This document shows, one piece after another, positions 46,818 through 59,035 of a DNA stretch of 64,000 nt. The stretch covers positions 6,242,655 to 6,306,654 of the forward strand of contig OX422184.1 of the NCBI GenBank assembly GCA_949130485.1, written 5' to 3'. This DNA is from Agelas oroides (Eukaryota > Porifera > Demospongiae > Agelasida > Agelasidae). The position numbers and the translations under genes are program-made. Each line of letters begins with the position of its first letter. The stretch's first letter is position 1. The notes beneath the pieces were generated by a model that was not told the DNA's origin, searched no databases, and saw nothing but the letters and a program-made list of their open reading frames with translations.

Positions 46818-46962
46818 GGTTCACTTGGAACTCTGACTCTTGACTGGCTTGCTGCTATGAACTGGCTTTGGCGCCTCACGACTTCGCTGCTCCGCCCCTG
46901 CACGTGCCATCTCCCCTCATGCGTTAACATCATTTAACTTGGGTTAAATTCCCAATAACCCA
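46818..46962. repeat. 145-bp dispersed repeat, copy 2
   Basis: A direct match to 40414-40558. It lies at the right end of a GC-rich block (46585-46970) that is open on both strands over 120 codons, most likely by composition. Confidence 0.75.
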
Positions 46963-48576
46963 TGGAAAATCCGTCCGGTAAGATAAGCGCATTTCTTGGG
47001 CTTTTGCACACGTCAACAGGGTTTGAATGCGGCTGGCGCTGACCATATCCGCACAAGCGCTAGTGGGCCGCTGGAGTAATTTGACATGCTACAATTTGAT
47101 TGGCACTTTCAAATAACTCCGTCGAAATTAGAAAAGCCCAGGAATCCAGCCTTACCTTTCCAGACGGACTTTCCGAAGGTATATCCGGCTGGTCACGAGA
47201 CTAACCATGTGGATGACAGTTATAAACCAGACGGAGAAACCTGAGACGTGATGCGCATGCGCAAAATTCTGCCACGTGCACAGTACCAGTATTCATCTCG
47301 CCCTCGGTGGACATGCGTTTGGTGAGCATCACACACACCCCAATGTTTTTTACTTGTGTTTTAAATAGCGATGTTTCAACTGCCATGCGTCATCCTTCCG
47401 CAGCTTGAAGATAACTGATGGTTCCTGTTCGCTGATACTTGGGTGGACTCTGCTTTTTGTGTGAGAGTCTGGCTCCGCGAGACTACTCAAGGTAAGGGTA
47501 ATAGCTGTCTGCATTTCTTACATGTTTGCACCTTTGGATGTAGCCAACGAGAGGTAGTGTTACTACTCTCATATCCAGAGCAAATTTCATCAATCAAAGA
47601 TGCATAAGCTGGTTGCATGGGCATTTTTGTTTATTCCTTGGTCTGCTAGTACCACATGACTGTGTTACTGAAACTTTCGTTTTCGGTATTATGGGAACAT
47701 TTGAGTGGGGATGCAGATAGATGGGAGAAATTGACAACAGTGATGAGGTAGTACACGTTGATGGATCATGCCTTGATTTCATGACATAATGGCTTAGTGC
47801 TAACACAGGGAACTATGATGGTTCATTCACCACAAGCCTAGGACAAAAAATACATAAAACCCTTTTTTATCAATCCTCTCAGATCACAGCCGATATGCAA
47901 ACCCCACCTCCACCTTCCTTACAGTTACTGCAAAACTGCCATGCTATGGAGATTTCCACTAAATCACAGTTGGAGTGTGAGTGCAGGTCTAGAATATGAT
48001 CTAATAATTCTTACAGGCTTACAAGCAAAGTAACCACTCCCCAAGATGCTCATAAGAGGTTTAGTGCTGCAGGTTTTCCTTGGCTCAAACACTTTAGAAT
48101 TCAGTGGTACGTAGGTAAAAACTTTGGTAGTAGGCTTTAGCAAAACACAGTTCATTGCTATTTATAAACAGCACAAAAGACATGTGGACCAAGCACCATG
48201 TTACTGTGTGGTCATATTTGACAAGATGTGAGGTAAGCTCTACTTATCTAAAAAAGTTTTTTTTATCAAAATGCAGTTCACTGGCAGTTACCTAAAAGGC
48301 TTTTATGTTAGCTTTTATGTCACGTAGGCATATTGAACGCGTGATGTTACATAAGCGGGGAAATCGCTTCGGGAGTCACTGTGAGGGGTGATTGTGGTGT
48401 AGCTGGTGAAGGGAGACTTGGTGGTGTACCAAAGTTTCATTCCTGGGGTAAGTACACCATACCATTAACGAATATCAACTCAGATTGGATGTCCACCGCT
48501 TCCTTGGCGCGGCAGTAATGTTACGTCACCATTAATTAACTGGACAGCTGTTGCATAATTAGTGTTATTACTCTGA
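46963..48576. other. No confident gene; MITE-like ends near 46964-47176
   Basis: GGAAAATCCGTCCGGTAAG (46964) and, inverted, GGAAAGTCCGTCTGGAAAGG (ending 47176) suggest a MITE of about 213 bp. Two right-hand ends of the TAGYCTCG family lie at 47190-47205 and 47467-47485. The rest, to 48576, is unassigned. Confidence 0.4.
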
Positions 48577-49137
48577 GGTCAAAGTGTCAAGCATTGCTTA
48601 GCAAGCCCTGGGAGTAGCCTTTAGTCTGATTTGTGTAGATAGTGTGTAACTAGGCTGGACTAGTTTGTCTAAGTAGCTGATCGCTGCTAGGTAAGCTATT
48701 TGAAGCCATTAATGCATAGCTATACTTGTAGCTTACCAGCACTTCGAAACGATGCCGATTTTTTTTTCTGCTAGTTACCTACAGCCTTGACAGTTTCAGC
48801 TCATTTCCAAGTTGTTTGAAGGTAGTACTTCTACCTTAAGTCAAAACTGGAGGTCGTTTGCTCCTTTCGTTTGAGAAAAAGCTTCGCTTTTGGCAGCCCT
48901 TGTCAAAATTCATGCATTAGTACCGCCCCTTCCTGTCTTTTCCACGTAGCGATGTAAGTAGAAAGGTGTGACCTAAACTCATTACTACTCAATAGGCAGG
49001 GATTTACCCCGCAGTCTTGTTTGGCTTTGCAACTCGGCGCGGTAGGCGCTTGTTTGAATTGTGTGCATATATGCTCATTACGGTGAGCGGTAGGCACACG
49101 ATACATATATATATGCTCATTGCACCCAGAGGGTTAA
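48577..49137 (-). repeat. Inverted copy of the 13.8-kb piggyBac-like MITE
   Basis: An inverted, diverged match to 13831-14456 (for example GGCTGGACTAGTTTGTCT, GTTTGAAGGTAGTACTTC, CTTTTGGCAGCCCTTGT). It ends GGGTTAA at 49131-49137, consistent with a TTAA boundary. The other end is not clear. Confidence 0.6.
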
Positions 49138-49962
49138 TTAATTCGCATCTTGGGGTTATTTAGAACCTTATTACACCCATTAGTGGCCAAATTTGCCTGT
49201 AAAGTTTCCTGCCCAATGTTTTCATTAACCAATTATACGCGATAGACGCCAATTGGCATCACGGTAGCGTTGTCATGGCCCAGGGCGAATAGCTATAAGC
49301 TTTGTATCTGGTCTGTGATAAGCTTGGGGCATCCCCTACTATTACTAGTGGGCTGGTCCATAAGCCCTCAAGGGGCAGGGCATGGTGAGCAATAATGGCC
49401 CGGATGGTTGTCGATCTCCTCGATCGAGAAAACGACGTATTAGCCACTTTTTCTTCTGAATGCCAATAAGCAAGGGCACAGCGCTAACTGCAGAGGTACA
49501 GCATCTATTGGGCTTTGTAAATATCAAGACAGATCTCGAACTGTTCCTTGTTAGTCAATGAGCAAAACCAAAGATGGTACACACAACAAGCAGCATGTAA
49601 GCGTCCTCCATAAACCGGTTACATATAACATCAGAAAACATACCTCGGTTCGGAATAATCCTGGAAAGCCCCTGTCCATTGTTTCACTCTGTAGATCTTC
49701 GTTTGACTTCCCTGATGCTTTAATCCTTGGTTACCATCAGAGGTGATTAGCTAGAATGTAGGATAGTAAGCTGTACTGTAGCACTACTAAGCACACAATG
49801 AACAGAAAAATTTTTTATCGCAGCGAAATCCCTACAAGACACCCCAGCTATCAAATTATGCTTTACTCTGTTCACTTTCACATGTATATAGTAACTGATC
49901 AACTGCAAATGTACGGCCATTGTGCAGGAACCAAGTGCAAGCACATCTGTTATCCTGCTTAA

Positions 49963-50401
49963 CTCTTTACCGACCAATGACACCGTACGGCATCATAAGA
50001 TTAATGTTCCCGTATGACCAATGACGCCATGAGTACTTACCTGTGTTTCCCCCGGAAGATAGCGGTTTAGTACGCACCGTACACGCGTGTAACAGTATTC
50101 ATTACACCCACCGGAAAACTGTAACATCCAAGTTACAGGCACCAGAACAGACCGAAGGCAGCAACTCCCGGTATAAAAAGTTCGGGTTTATCTCCAAGCT
50201 TGTTCTTTAGTGGTAAGCTTCAAAACTACAGCGAAGCTAGGCAAAGCCTAAGGCTCTCCAATGTTTTTGACCAGAGGTCTGTAGCTGGTTTGCAACTGGA
50301 GATATAACATGGAGTATACAACATGTCGTCTAGGCCGCTTCCGGAATTCCTGTGTGGTCATTCATGTAATATTGCAATAATTTGCTACAGTCGGTAAAGA
50401 G
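49963..50401. mobile_element. TTAA-type MITE, about 440 bp
   Basis: The left end, CTCTTTACCGACCAATGAC after TTAA, and the inverted right end, CTCTTTACCGACTGTAGC, share 13 bases. The right flank is GTAA. It is non-coding and similar in plan to the 13.8-kb MITE. Confidence 0.6.
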
Positions 50402-50564
50402 GTAACCACGAGATTAAATGGAATGCAATTAACCTCAAACGCGGAACTAGATTTAATGTCAATTTTTACAAAGCTTTTTTCTCTTCTATGTGTTTTTGGG
50501 TTGCCATAGCACAACTTGCGTAAATGCTTACTTTAAGCTTAAGTACCCAAACTACAGCAAAGTA

Positions 50565-51107
50565 CAGTGGGAAACTTATCGAACACATTGGGACCGGAGG
50601 GTATTCAGGTAACTGGATAACTGAAGTATGAAGGTGGCATTATAATACTAGCTCACGTGACAGAAACTGTCGGCAGAGTAAGCTGCAGCACTGTGCTGAG
50701 CTGCTGACGTGCTCTGTCATTGGTGTGTGATACATCTCCTGACTCTACGGGTCTGAAAGTGAACTTCTGGACACTGCGTATATAGCAAGCGCTAGAATGC
50801 GCACCACCGTAAGCCATTGCTCAGTTTCCATTTCCACTGGCGCATGCAGTAGGCTAGCGGTACCAAGCAGCTGACTTTGACAGTTGCTTTTCTTGAGAAG
50901 CCTACCTTGCCCTTAGAAGTTGTCCTATGTCTTCACCTGCCATACAACGGGTAGAGCGAGCACTGAAACCCTCAATATCGGCCATTTGAACAGCTACAAC
51001 CAGCTTCCCATTGACAAAAGTAGCCAGAAATAGTGGGTGTGGCTTTGCTAAACACATTCGGATAACTGACATGTTCGGATGACTGAAGTTCGGATAAGTG
51101 ACTACTG
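50565..51107. mobile_element. Tc1/mariner-pogo-type MITE, 543 bp
   Basis: TA lies on both sides (50563-50564, 51108-51109). The ends CAGTGGGAAACTTATCGAAC and, inverted, CAGTAGTCACTTATCCGAAC match in 15 or so positions. GTTCGGATAACTGA-like words repeat inside both ends. TA targets and CAGT ends suit the pogo/Tigger group. A pogo-like transposase remnant lies 1.5-2.3 kb to the right. Confidence 0.7.
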
Positions 51108-52588
51108 TAAATTGCCTTTTTTTATCAGCTTCTCTTGTAACCCTACATTTGTTTTCTGCACGTACATGGATAAAAGGTTAATAATGTATGGTACAATGAG
51201 AAAGTATTGCAACTCCAAGATACGGGTGTTCCGTTCCTTACCCGTATGCTAGGTTCGTTTAGGAGTCGCTACTGAGACCTGTTGTACCCGTCCCATGGTT
51301 GCGAATCCTGTATTCGTCTACTTTGTTAGTCTAACACTGACTATGACTGCTCTGAGCCCGCTATTGAAGGATTATCTTAGACACAATGTTCATCAAGATA
51401 TTATCAACTCTCATTCATCACATCCTGCTCACATGATCAATGCGTGATGTAATAACAATGAATATAATTAAGAATGAGTTGACAACACCATTACGTTTGA
51501 AAGCGTACCCGTATAGGTACGGTAGGCCTACGTACGGTACAGAACAGCAATGACCAAGTGCGTACAGGTACAGTTTCTAGTCAGGACGGAGCTTTTAGCC
51601 ATCTGACAAACTTCTTCAACAGCTGATAAACTTCTTCAACAGCTGATAAGCTTGAAGTTTTTCTTAGTCAAGTGATGGATGCCTCCTTGATGAATTAATT
51701 GTGTAATGCCTCTGATTAAACTTGAGTGATCTCCTTGAGTTCAACATAATTGTATGCTGACTAATGCCTCTGATTTGTTTCGTATAATGGTTGTGCATAT
51801 GCACTATTTTGCTAACACTTGATAACAATTATAATATGCAGTTGAAGTTCTGGTTGCTAAGCAGCAGTGAAATCTTTTGAGTAGGTGATGGCTTTTAAAA
51901 GGTGTTAGTGCAATGCAGTTTTTGTGCAGCACGGTGAGGACTCGCGCATGAGCAGTACAAAAGGGGCTGGGCTGTAATGCTCAATGCACATCTAAAAAAA
52001 TTATTACAACTCCGCGATGATGTAATGGTGTGCATAGTCGCATGGGAGTGCTCGGAAGCGAGTTCCTTCTTTTTATGCACTGCAAAAAGACATTAAACGA
52101 AACTGCTTACTTGAGGCAACCATGACTATATATTACACAAACTGTGAGGTGACACAAAACATGCAGTTAAAACGTTACACAAAGTACCTACTGAAGGCAA
52201 CCATAAATGAAAAGTTACACAAAAAACTTGCTTACTGGAGGCAACCATCACAGCAACACTAAATAATACACAGTTCTCTTGGTCTGGTGATACCTTTGTC
52301 TTAGCTTTCAACTTAGCTCTAAGGTGCTTACAACAATTGGAAAGAGCCAACTTGCGCAACGGCCAAGGTTGCTTCTTAAAATCCTCCAGTGGCATTGATT
52401 GGAAGGCTGTATTGCAAATAAAGTTCTGAAGAAGCTCCAGCTGTGTTTCATTTAGGGGGCAGAGTGTGAAGGCTCATCAACGTTGGTCAGTTGTTGGGGC
52501 TTTCGCCACCTGCCTGTCCGGGGTGTGGGGGGTCGTCAACGTTGGTCAGTTGAGGGGGGCATCCACCACCTGCAAGTAATGCTGACAG
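51108..52588. other. Mostly unassigned; an isolated CACTGCAAAAAG end at 52078
   Basis: 51600-51655 has a 25-bp tandem pair (AAACTTCTTCAACAGCTGAT). At 52078, CACTGCAAAAAGACATTAAA looks like a CACTA-type terminus, but no inverted partner was found. A minus-strand open stretch ending at 52290-52440 (with MPLEDFKKQPWPLRKLALSN) has a possible donor, but no family is recognised. A 50-bp direct repeat with CAACGTTGGTCAGTTG lies at 52478 and 52537. Confidence 0.35.
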
Positions 52589-53400
52589 CTAAGTATCTGA
52601 TGCAGAAGGTTGTGAGGCAGATGGGAGTAATGACTGTCTCAGTGCCTCTTGTGGTGCCGTGACTGAAGAACTTTCAACAGCACCAGAAAGCAAGCAATCA
52701 TCCATCATACCCGAGAGCTCATTTATATAGCTGTCACTCAATATGCTGGCCAATTCGTCAATTGGAACTGGAGGACAGCTACTTGCCCTGATAGCAGGAG
52801 GCTTTGTAGGAAATTGTGGTGTAGGAAATTGCGGTGGTGAAAATCCAGGCCACGGTATTGAAAGACAATTGTTTGAAAGTGTTCGTGACCGTGAAGATGC
52901 AGGACACATCACAGGTGGTGTTCGAAATACACCGGACTCTTTCATCAGCATACTCTACAGTATGTCTTGCTTATCAGCTAGTTGGTCTTGCTTGTTATGG
53001 AGGTGGGCAACTTCTTTGTGGATCTCTATCTGCTTATTTGCTTGCTATAAGGTCATCTGAAAATTAGATTACCAATGTTTCCCTGGGCCCTACTCAGGGT
53101 TGAACCTATCAGCACTTCCTGTTCTTTTTGCTATGGCCCACTCAAATGCCATGACCATTTTGCGAGTGAGTGGGAAACCTTGTTTAGCCATGTATAGCAA
53201 ATACTGAACGTGTGCCTCCTCCTCTTCTGCGCTTAGAACTGTTTTAGGCTCATGCTGAACAAACGCTTTCATTCTACCATCTAAGTCTTACAAGGTACGA
53301 TAAAACGTCGCACAGCTGCAGATACAGTTACTTTATCATCAGAAACAGCCTCCATAGCCTTCTGCATGTCATCAGGGTCCCACCATTTCCTCTTAGCCAT
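52589..53400 (-). pseudogene. pogo/Tigger-like transposase remnant, internally deleted
   Basis: Reading from 53400 on the minus strand, MAKRKWWDPDDMQKAMEAV begins a psq/pogo-type helix-turn-helix region. The frame shifts by one base near 53285 and continues as AFVQHEPKTVLSAEEEEA down to a stop at 53090. The next 140 bp keep a coiled-coil-like reading with two stops, then 52951-52589 reads a Pro/Ser-rich tail. No DDE catalytic region is present, so the middle was lost or the tail comes from another gene. The N-terminal part is a fair match to known pogo-like fragments; the tail is unassigned. Confidence 0.5.
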
Positions 53401-54269
53401 TCTCCTGCAAACAAGACAGAAAAGGGTACAACTCAGGGGAAGAAAAATTAATGTCAACTACACAACTGCACAGCTACAAGCACCTAAATACAACTTAAAT
53501 TCCCCATAATACAGCACCTACAACTACATTCACCTTCTAAATACTGCTGTTTCATCTTCCCAAACAACCACAACTGCACCACATCCTTGCTGAATACCTG
53601 TAGCTCTGTCACCTGATCACCAGTAGACCTGAGAAATGAACTCTTCTACAAGGGGGCTCTGTTGGCAGCACGAAGATCAGCCAAAAAAATACTCGTCCAC
53701 AAATTGCACGAGGCCATCGTCTTGAACTGAGCATATGTAGAAGCGAGTAAAATCCACACATTTAGAGGAAAACCTAGAGTGGCAGTAATATGAGGCGTGC
53801 GTGGTGTGGCGATAATAGGGGGCTCTACGCTAAGCCTGTTTGTCTTTAATCTCAAATTAAACAGTATGCTGCAAAATGACATTGCAGCACTGATTGCCTT
53901 TAACCCTTTAGTTCCGCAATTGCGCATGCGCAGGGAGATCCCTCGTATGGTACTAATTATTGAAAAGTCACACTATCTTTTAGACGAGGAAGAAAACTTA
54001 GTTTGGAGAGAAGAGTACGCTGCAATGTCAGTTGTACTGACGATTAAGGTTATGGGATATAGTTTATACGTAACGTTCAACTGCGTATGTATGTGCACAG
54101 ACGACTCTCTATGGACTTTGAACTGACGTGATTAGTGCTGTCAAGCATCTTTTATTTGAACCAAAAATGGTGTTCAGTAGCTATGGATCCGAAGAGACCT
54201 AGTTTACCAACATACTGTACGATGGACAATGCAGGGCCTGAAGGAGCAATTTTTTGAATCGCGTTGGCT
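53401..54269. other. No confident gene
   Basis: AT-rich, with lone MITE-like ends (CTTTAACCCTTTAGTTCC at about 53900). An open stretch at 53797-54126 (109 codons) crosses this end and is unlikely to be a gene. Confidence 0.3.
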
Positions 54270-54393
54270 ATTATTGGGACGAGCCTGAGCAAGCCCCACA
54301 CTAGCATGACTGCATTGCACACCCGTGTGTGTATGCATGTTTGGACCAACCACTTACCGTAAACTTTAAATGAGCGCATTCAAATATTTCACG
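54270..54393 (+). repeat. Dispersed repeat family A, copy 3
   Basis: A direct match to 3341-3471 (GAGCCTGAGCAAGCCCCAC, ATGACTGCATTGCACAC, AAATGAGCGCATTCAAATAT). It marks the start of further similarity to about 3600-3780 (GTGGCAACTTA/CACGGCAACTTA and GCTTCAGGTA words), so the full family member may be 400 bp or longer. Confidence 0.65.
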
Positions 54394-55699
54394 ATGACTG
54401 AATGTCCATTTCGACGCGTACTTCAGGCTCAGCTAAGCCGTGAGAACGAGCATGAAGGGTTACTGCTAGACTGCAGGGTCGGCGTGAAAGAGAGCGAAAG
54501 CGAAGACGATTCAAGTTGAATATTGGCAGCACGCACGGCAACTTACTTTCAGGACTATGGTACGAGTCTGACGATCGCGTGACAAGGCAGGCTAGTGAGC
54601 GAGGTTTGCTTCAGGTAAGCACCTGGAATGACTGCTCATACATAGCAGGGGTTCTCCTGCTAGCTAATGGTTCGACTGTGAAGCTTAGCCCATGCCCGTG
54701 TAGCCATAGTAGTCCGGCTGGACAAATAGCTCATGCATGTCTGTGTTGGCATTTGAAATGCAATTTGCTACTCGCTCAGGCTGGCCCCAGGATGATGCAG
54801 CATCTTTCTAGTAATTTTACAGAGGAGAAAAGTCGTGAGATGTGTGAAGTTTTACTGGACAAGGGGCTATTTCTCAAAAACCGAATGAGGTTTGCAACAA
54901 AACGCTCTGTCTGGCCCTCGAGTATGTTGAAAACTGTTGATCTGTCGATATGGTGTATCGTTCGTCACTTTCCATTGCTTGGATGGTCAGATTATGGTTC
55001 AAAGTTTGACCGCGTATACATAACGCTCGTATATGGGAACTTGTTGGTTCTCGCTGAAAAGGACACGTTGAGGGACTGTTTTTTCATGTTCTGTGTTTTG
55101 CAGCTGTAGTCTAGTGCTGTGTAATCGCTTCACAGTTAGTAAGTCTGAACCATTGACGGCACCCTATTACGTCTTGTTGAAGCATTTAAATGCATTCATT
55201 GATGTGCTTTTACTCACCATTCTCCCTGGATGTGTTTTTACTCATCTTCCCCATGTTCTGATGCATATGAGATGGTGCTTGGAATACCAATAGAAAGTTC
55301 CTGATAGTTCAGGGTCATTTTGTGGTACTGTCACAAAAGCTGACAAGTGCAAGTACTTCAATTCTTTAGAAGTGAATGGACTATTTGTATAACTATATTT
55401 CCACTCCCATGATGAAGTGCCAAACTGATGTGACAAATATCGGTATCTGGAAATAAGATGAGTGTTTGAGGCATTCATGCATCCAAACTCTTTTGTTAGT
55501 TACTTCTGCATTACATGTACAGGCTGGGTTTGGTTGGAGTCTTCTGCCACAAGCAACAAACCAAGCTGTGTTTTGTATATCACCTTCAAATCCACCAGCA
55601 ACAAGAAAGACCAACGAAGTGAGATACTGCAAGATACAGCAAGATATGTACTTTCAAATCCTGCTTGACCAATATCCGGAAATGTTGACAGGTCGTGTT
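54394..55699. other. Long open stretch of doubtful status
   Basis: 54516-55109 (plus, 197 codons) starts inside dispersed repeat sequence and has no recognised domain. The part from about residue 95 (NFTEEKSREMCEVLLDKGLF) looks more protein-like. Other open stretches around 55240-55790 overlap on both strands. No gene is claimed. Confidence 0.25.
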
Positions 55700-56690
55700 C
55701 TTGTTCATGAGTTGCTTTTTTTTTCTACGAAAAAGATTTGTGAGACTCCAATTGCTTTGAGTAGTCCAACAGACTTTGTAGCGCTGATCTGAGTTCTGAC
55801 ATTGGTAACAGTTTTCTTCTCATCATCGTTGGTGGTCAAAAAAGAGGTTGGCCGTCTTATGATCATTCTTTTCAGGTTTCCTAAATGGTGATAAATGATG
55901 AATAGAAGTGGTCCTAGCACTGAGCCCTGCGACACTCCATATGACACAGGTAAAATATCAGAGGATGAACCGTTTGCACAGACGTATTGAGTACGTGAGC
56001 AAAGATGATGTGCAAGCTGTGTTGGTGAACACCATAATTTTGGAGCATTTGTAGCAGAGGCCTGTGTGGAAATATATCGAATGCTTTACTGTAGTCCAGA
56101 AATACAGTGCAGATGTCACGTCCCTGTTCCAGCTCTCTAAACCACTGCATCCAGTAGAGCTCCAGTGGTAGACTTTCCACAAGTAACCCCCCGCTACTGT
56201 CTAGAGATTGGATGGTGTTCTTCGAAGTGGACAAGTAGGATTACCTCAGATATGTTTCTCAAGGAATTTACTCAAAATTGATAGCAGTGATATTGGGCGG
56301 TAGCTTGCAGGGTCTGAATGGTTGTCTGATTTGGGAATAAGTGAGACACGTGAGACTTTCCATTCATCCGGTAATTCACCAAGTCTGATGGAGATACTCA
56401 ATGCAGTCTGCTTGAACATTCTGGGTGAAAAGTCATGATGTCCATTGGCTTTTATTAGTGGTGTCAGTCACTGCTGACTCTTTGTGGACCTTGAACCAGT
56501 GGAAACATTCAAACTGAGAGCTGCCATTCGCCATGTATGTCTTGCGCAATAGTGGTGAAACTTCTGGTCGCAGCTTTGACATTGAAGGCACTCATCTTTG
56601 CCGTCCTCTACTTCAGTACTACAGATAGCGCAAGCTACACTCGCTGTCTTTGGATACTTTTGTTTAGGCGGCATTCTCAACTTGACTGTT
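55700..56690 (-). pseudogene. LINE (CR1/jockey-like) remnant: PHD-type ORF1 start fused to RT fragments
   Basis: From 56680 on the minus strand an ORF1-like start reads MRMPPKQKYPKTASVACAIC with a PHD-type Cys/His pattern (C-x2-C, C-x2-C, H-x2-H-x2-Y-C). It stops at 56468. Directly after, the reverse transcriptase begins: LGELPDEWKVSRVSLIPKSD, then SYRPISLLSILSKFLEKHI, FLDYSKAFD and GVSQGSVLGPLLFIIY, in shifting frames and with stops. The catalytic YxDD region and everything after are missing, and most of ORF1 and the endonuclease are deleted. The element is inactive. Confidence 0.8.
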
Positions 56691-56956
56691 CCTTATGCAT
56701 CAGCCCTTTTGGGATAGTGCATGCAGAGGAAAAGGCTTTATACCCTGCACTTTTGTCAAGTACTTACCTCTCAAGCTCATTGAGGCAACTTGCAATTTTT
56801 TCCTGGTTCCTCAGCTGGAGATTGCACTCTAGCGCACAGTCACCTACACAGTAACAGTAGCTCTAAGGTCACATTGGACCTTTTAGCGCTTCTGCACTTG
56901 TTGAATTCTCTTAACTGCAAGATCCCGAACAGACAACAGTGAGGTACCACTTTCTA

Positions 56957-59035
56957 TCAGATTCTATAACCTGAAAGGTCAGCAGCTTGGCCTGAGTTCA
57001 CAGGGAGTAGAGCTGCTTCAGTTGGTGTCCTGCCGTCAACTCCAAACAAGAGAAAAGATGGCTTTTCACCTGTTGATTTGTGAGGCAGATTCTGGCACAC
57101 CCGAAACACGCCATGGAGAAATTGGTCCCTTGTGGTCCAAACCTCACAGCATATCAATGCTCTACCATGCTGTCACACTGCAGGTGATAAGCAGTTGTAT
57201 TCAGCTTCTTGTCACCCAGTAGTTAGTGTGCATCAAGCATGAGGAGATTGGCTCCCTTCTCTGATAGCAACGACTCAGAAAGGGAAGACTTCCTTACTGA
57301 GTATACATGAAAGATGCAACTGAATTTCTGATCTTACATTGGTTACACCATTGACCATTTTGTTACGAAATCTTAGAATACAAGAACAAGCCTGTTGCCT
57401 TAGTTTGTTAGTGGTAACTGCATTATGTCAACTCCAATAACTTGGAATGGTCTCTGAACTAGAAAGGGATGTAGTGGCGGTCGATTCATTCTTCCTCCAC
57501 CAGACACAGTCACATACTCAGGGCAATTTTTTGCATAGTGTGAAACATCCAAATACGTACCTTCCCACAACCAATGTTGGGGAGAGGCTCTTGAACAAAT
57601 GGTCGCCAGTGAAATGACAACCCATTGGTCCCCGATGACTCTCTTCTGTGGTACCGCTGTACAGTTGTACAGATACCACAGCTTGTCACTGATCAGCTCG
57701 CTTTGGGTCATTGTGATATAGAACTTGATCCGCAATTGTGAAGAGGGACTCTTGTATACCAATTTTGAGAGCTTTTTGCTGATTCAGTGGTAGCTCTCCC
57801 TTTTCTAGAAAGAGAATATAGTCAAACAACTTTCAATCTTTCACAAATGAGTAATTCGGTACTCAAGGCGTGAGTTCTGACTGAAATAATGTCTGAATTA
57901 ATGTCAATGTTTTCTGAGTTATCACTTCTCACAGCAGAGGCCTGGAGCTCTGCTTCTGCAATTCCTTGGGGGGTTCTGAGGACTGTGTGACAGTGCATTC
58001 GCATTGAAATTGGTTTTGCCTGCTTGGTGGGTGACATGTAACCTCCTTCACACCCTGACCATATACCTTTATTGCTCATCTTTGGTGTTTGGTAGCATCA
58101 CAAAATTTAACGATACCATAGATTTCGTTCTGTTCTATAACTGCCATTTTGCAACTATACTATCACATGGTCTTTTTGGTCTACTGAAGTAGTTTGGAAA
58201 ATCCCTATACATTCATCACTGTTGATATAGTACACATGCTCCTCAGCTAGCATATGCCACTGGATGAGGCTTGTTATTGTCCTGTACTTGAGATAGTACA
58301 GCACCAATGCCTTGGATGATCATGTCTGTCTCCAGAATTAAATCCTGATCAAAAGATTGATAGGCAAGCACTACAAGTTCCTGTATAATGACAATTTGTT
58401 TTCAACTTCAGACCACACACTTCGAGGCACTTGATCGCAAGCTACAGATAATGGAGTTGGTCTTCCAGTGTGCATGAAAACACAAGGACGTCATTAATGT
58501 GAACAGGAACGAAGTCAAGACCCTCGTCCATCTTCAATCTCAGTAGGACACGCATCAGCCTCTAAGAGACTACAGGAGCATTTGTTAGGCCAAAGGACAT
58601 GACCCGAAATTCATACAGGCCTTGAGGTGTTGTAAGGTCATCTTCACCTGAAAGTGGGGTTGTGCTCCGACCTACCAATAGCCGGCAGCTAGATCCAAAA
58701 TGGTGAAGAACCTCGATCTCCACAGCTGATCCAAAAGGTTATCTATCCTCAGGAAAGGAAAAAGACCTGTTTTGGTCACTACGTTCAGTTGGCGGTAATC
58801 AACACAAAATCTGTGAGAACCATCCTTCTTCCTCACCATGACCACTGGACTTGCCTGTGGACTGTTGGATGGACAAACCAATCCTGCTTCCTGTATCTGT
58901 CTAAACTGTCGTCCCACCTCCTGGTGCACTGCAAATGGCATTAGACGGGCTGATTACTTCCTTAGACGGATACGATCAGTATCCATCTCAAGCTGAACTG
59001 GGTCAGTCTCGCCACGCTCATGCTTCTCTAAGGAG
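56957..59035 (-). pseudogene. Ty3/gypsy-like retrotransposon remnant
   Basis: On the minus strand, from 59035 down: a linker before RT, then 58941-58672 with VGRQFRQIQEAGLVCPSNSP and VVMVRKKDGSHRFCVDYRQL and FTILDLAAGYW (RT). Around 58525 the active-site block reads VHINDVLVFS, so the usual IDD has become IND. 57762-57400 carries the integrase zinc region and core start (HYAKNCPEYVTVSGGGR, VIGVDIMQLP), and 57157-56957 the end of the core (STGEKPSFLLFGVDGRTPTE). Frameshifts and stops are frequent and RNase H is eroded. No LTRs were found. It is older than the BEL/Pao insertion. Confidence 0.82.

Noticed and set aside
46547..46937. Two overlapping open frames of 122 and 128 codons on opposite strands
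   Set aside because: They arise from a GC-rich stretch with few stops and begin in the palindrome. They end in the 145-bp dispersed repeat and show no domain.
40414..46962. 145-bp direct repeats as LTRs of a 6.5-kb element
   Set aside because: No primer site, no gag-pol coding and no TG...CA ends; the interior is minisatellite and unassigned DNA.
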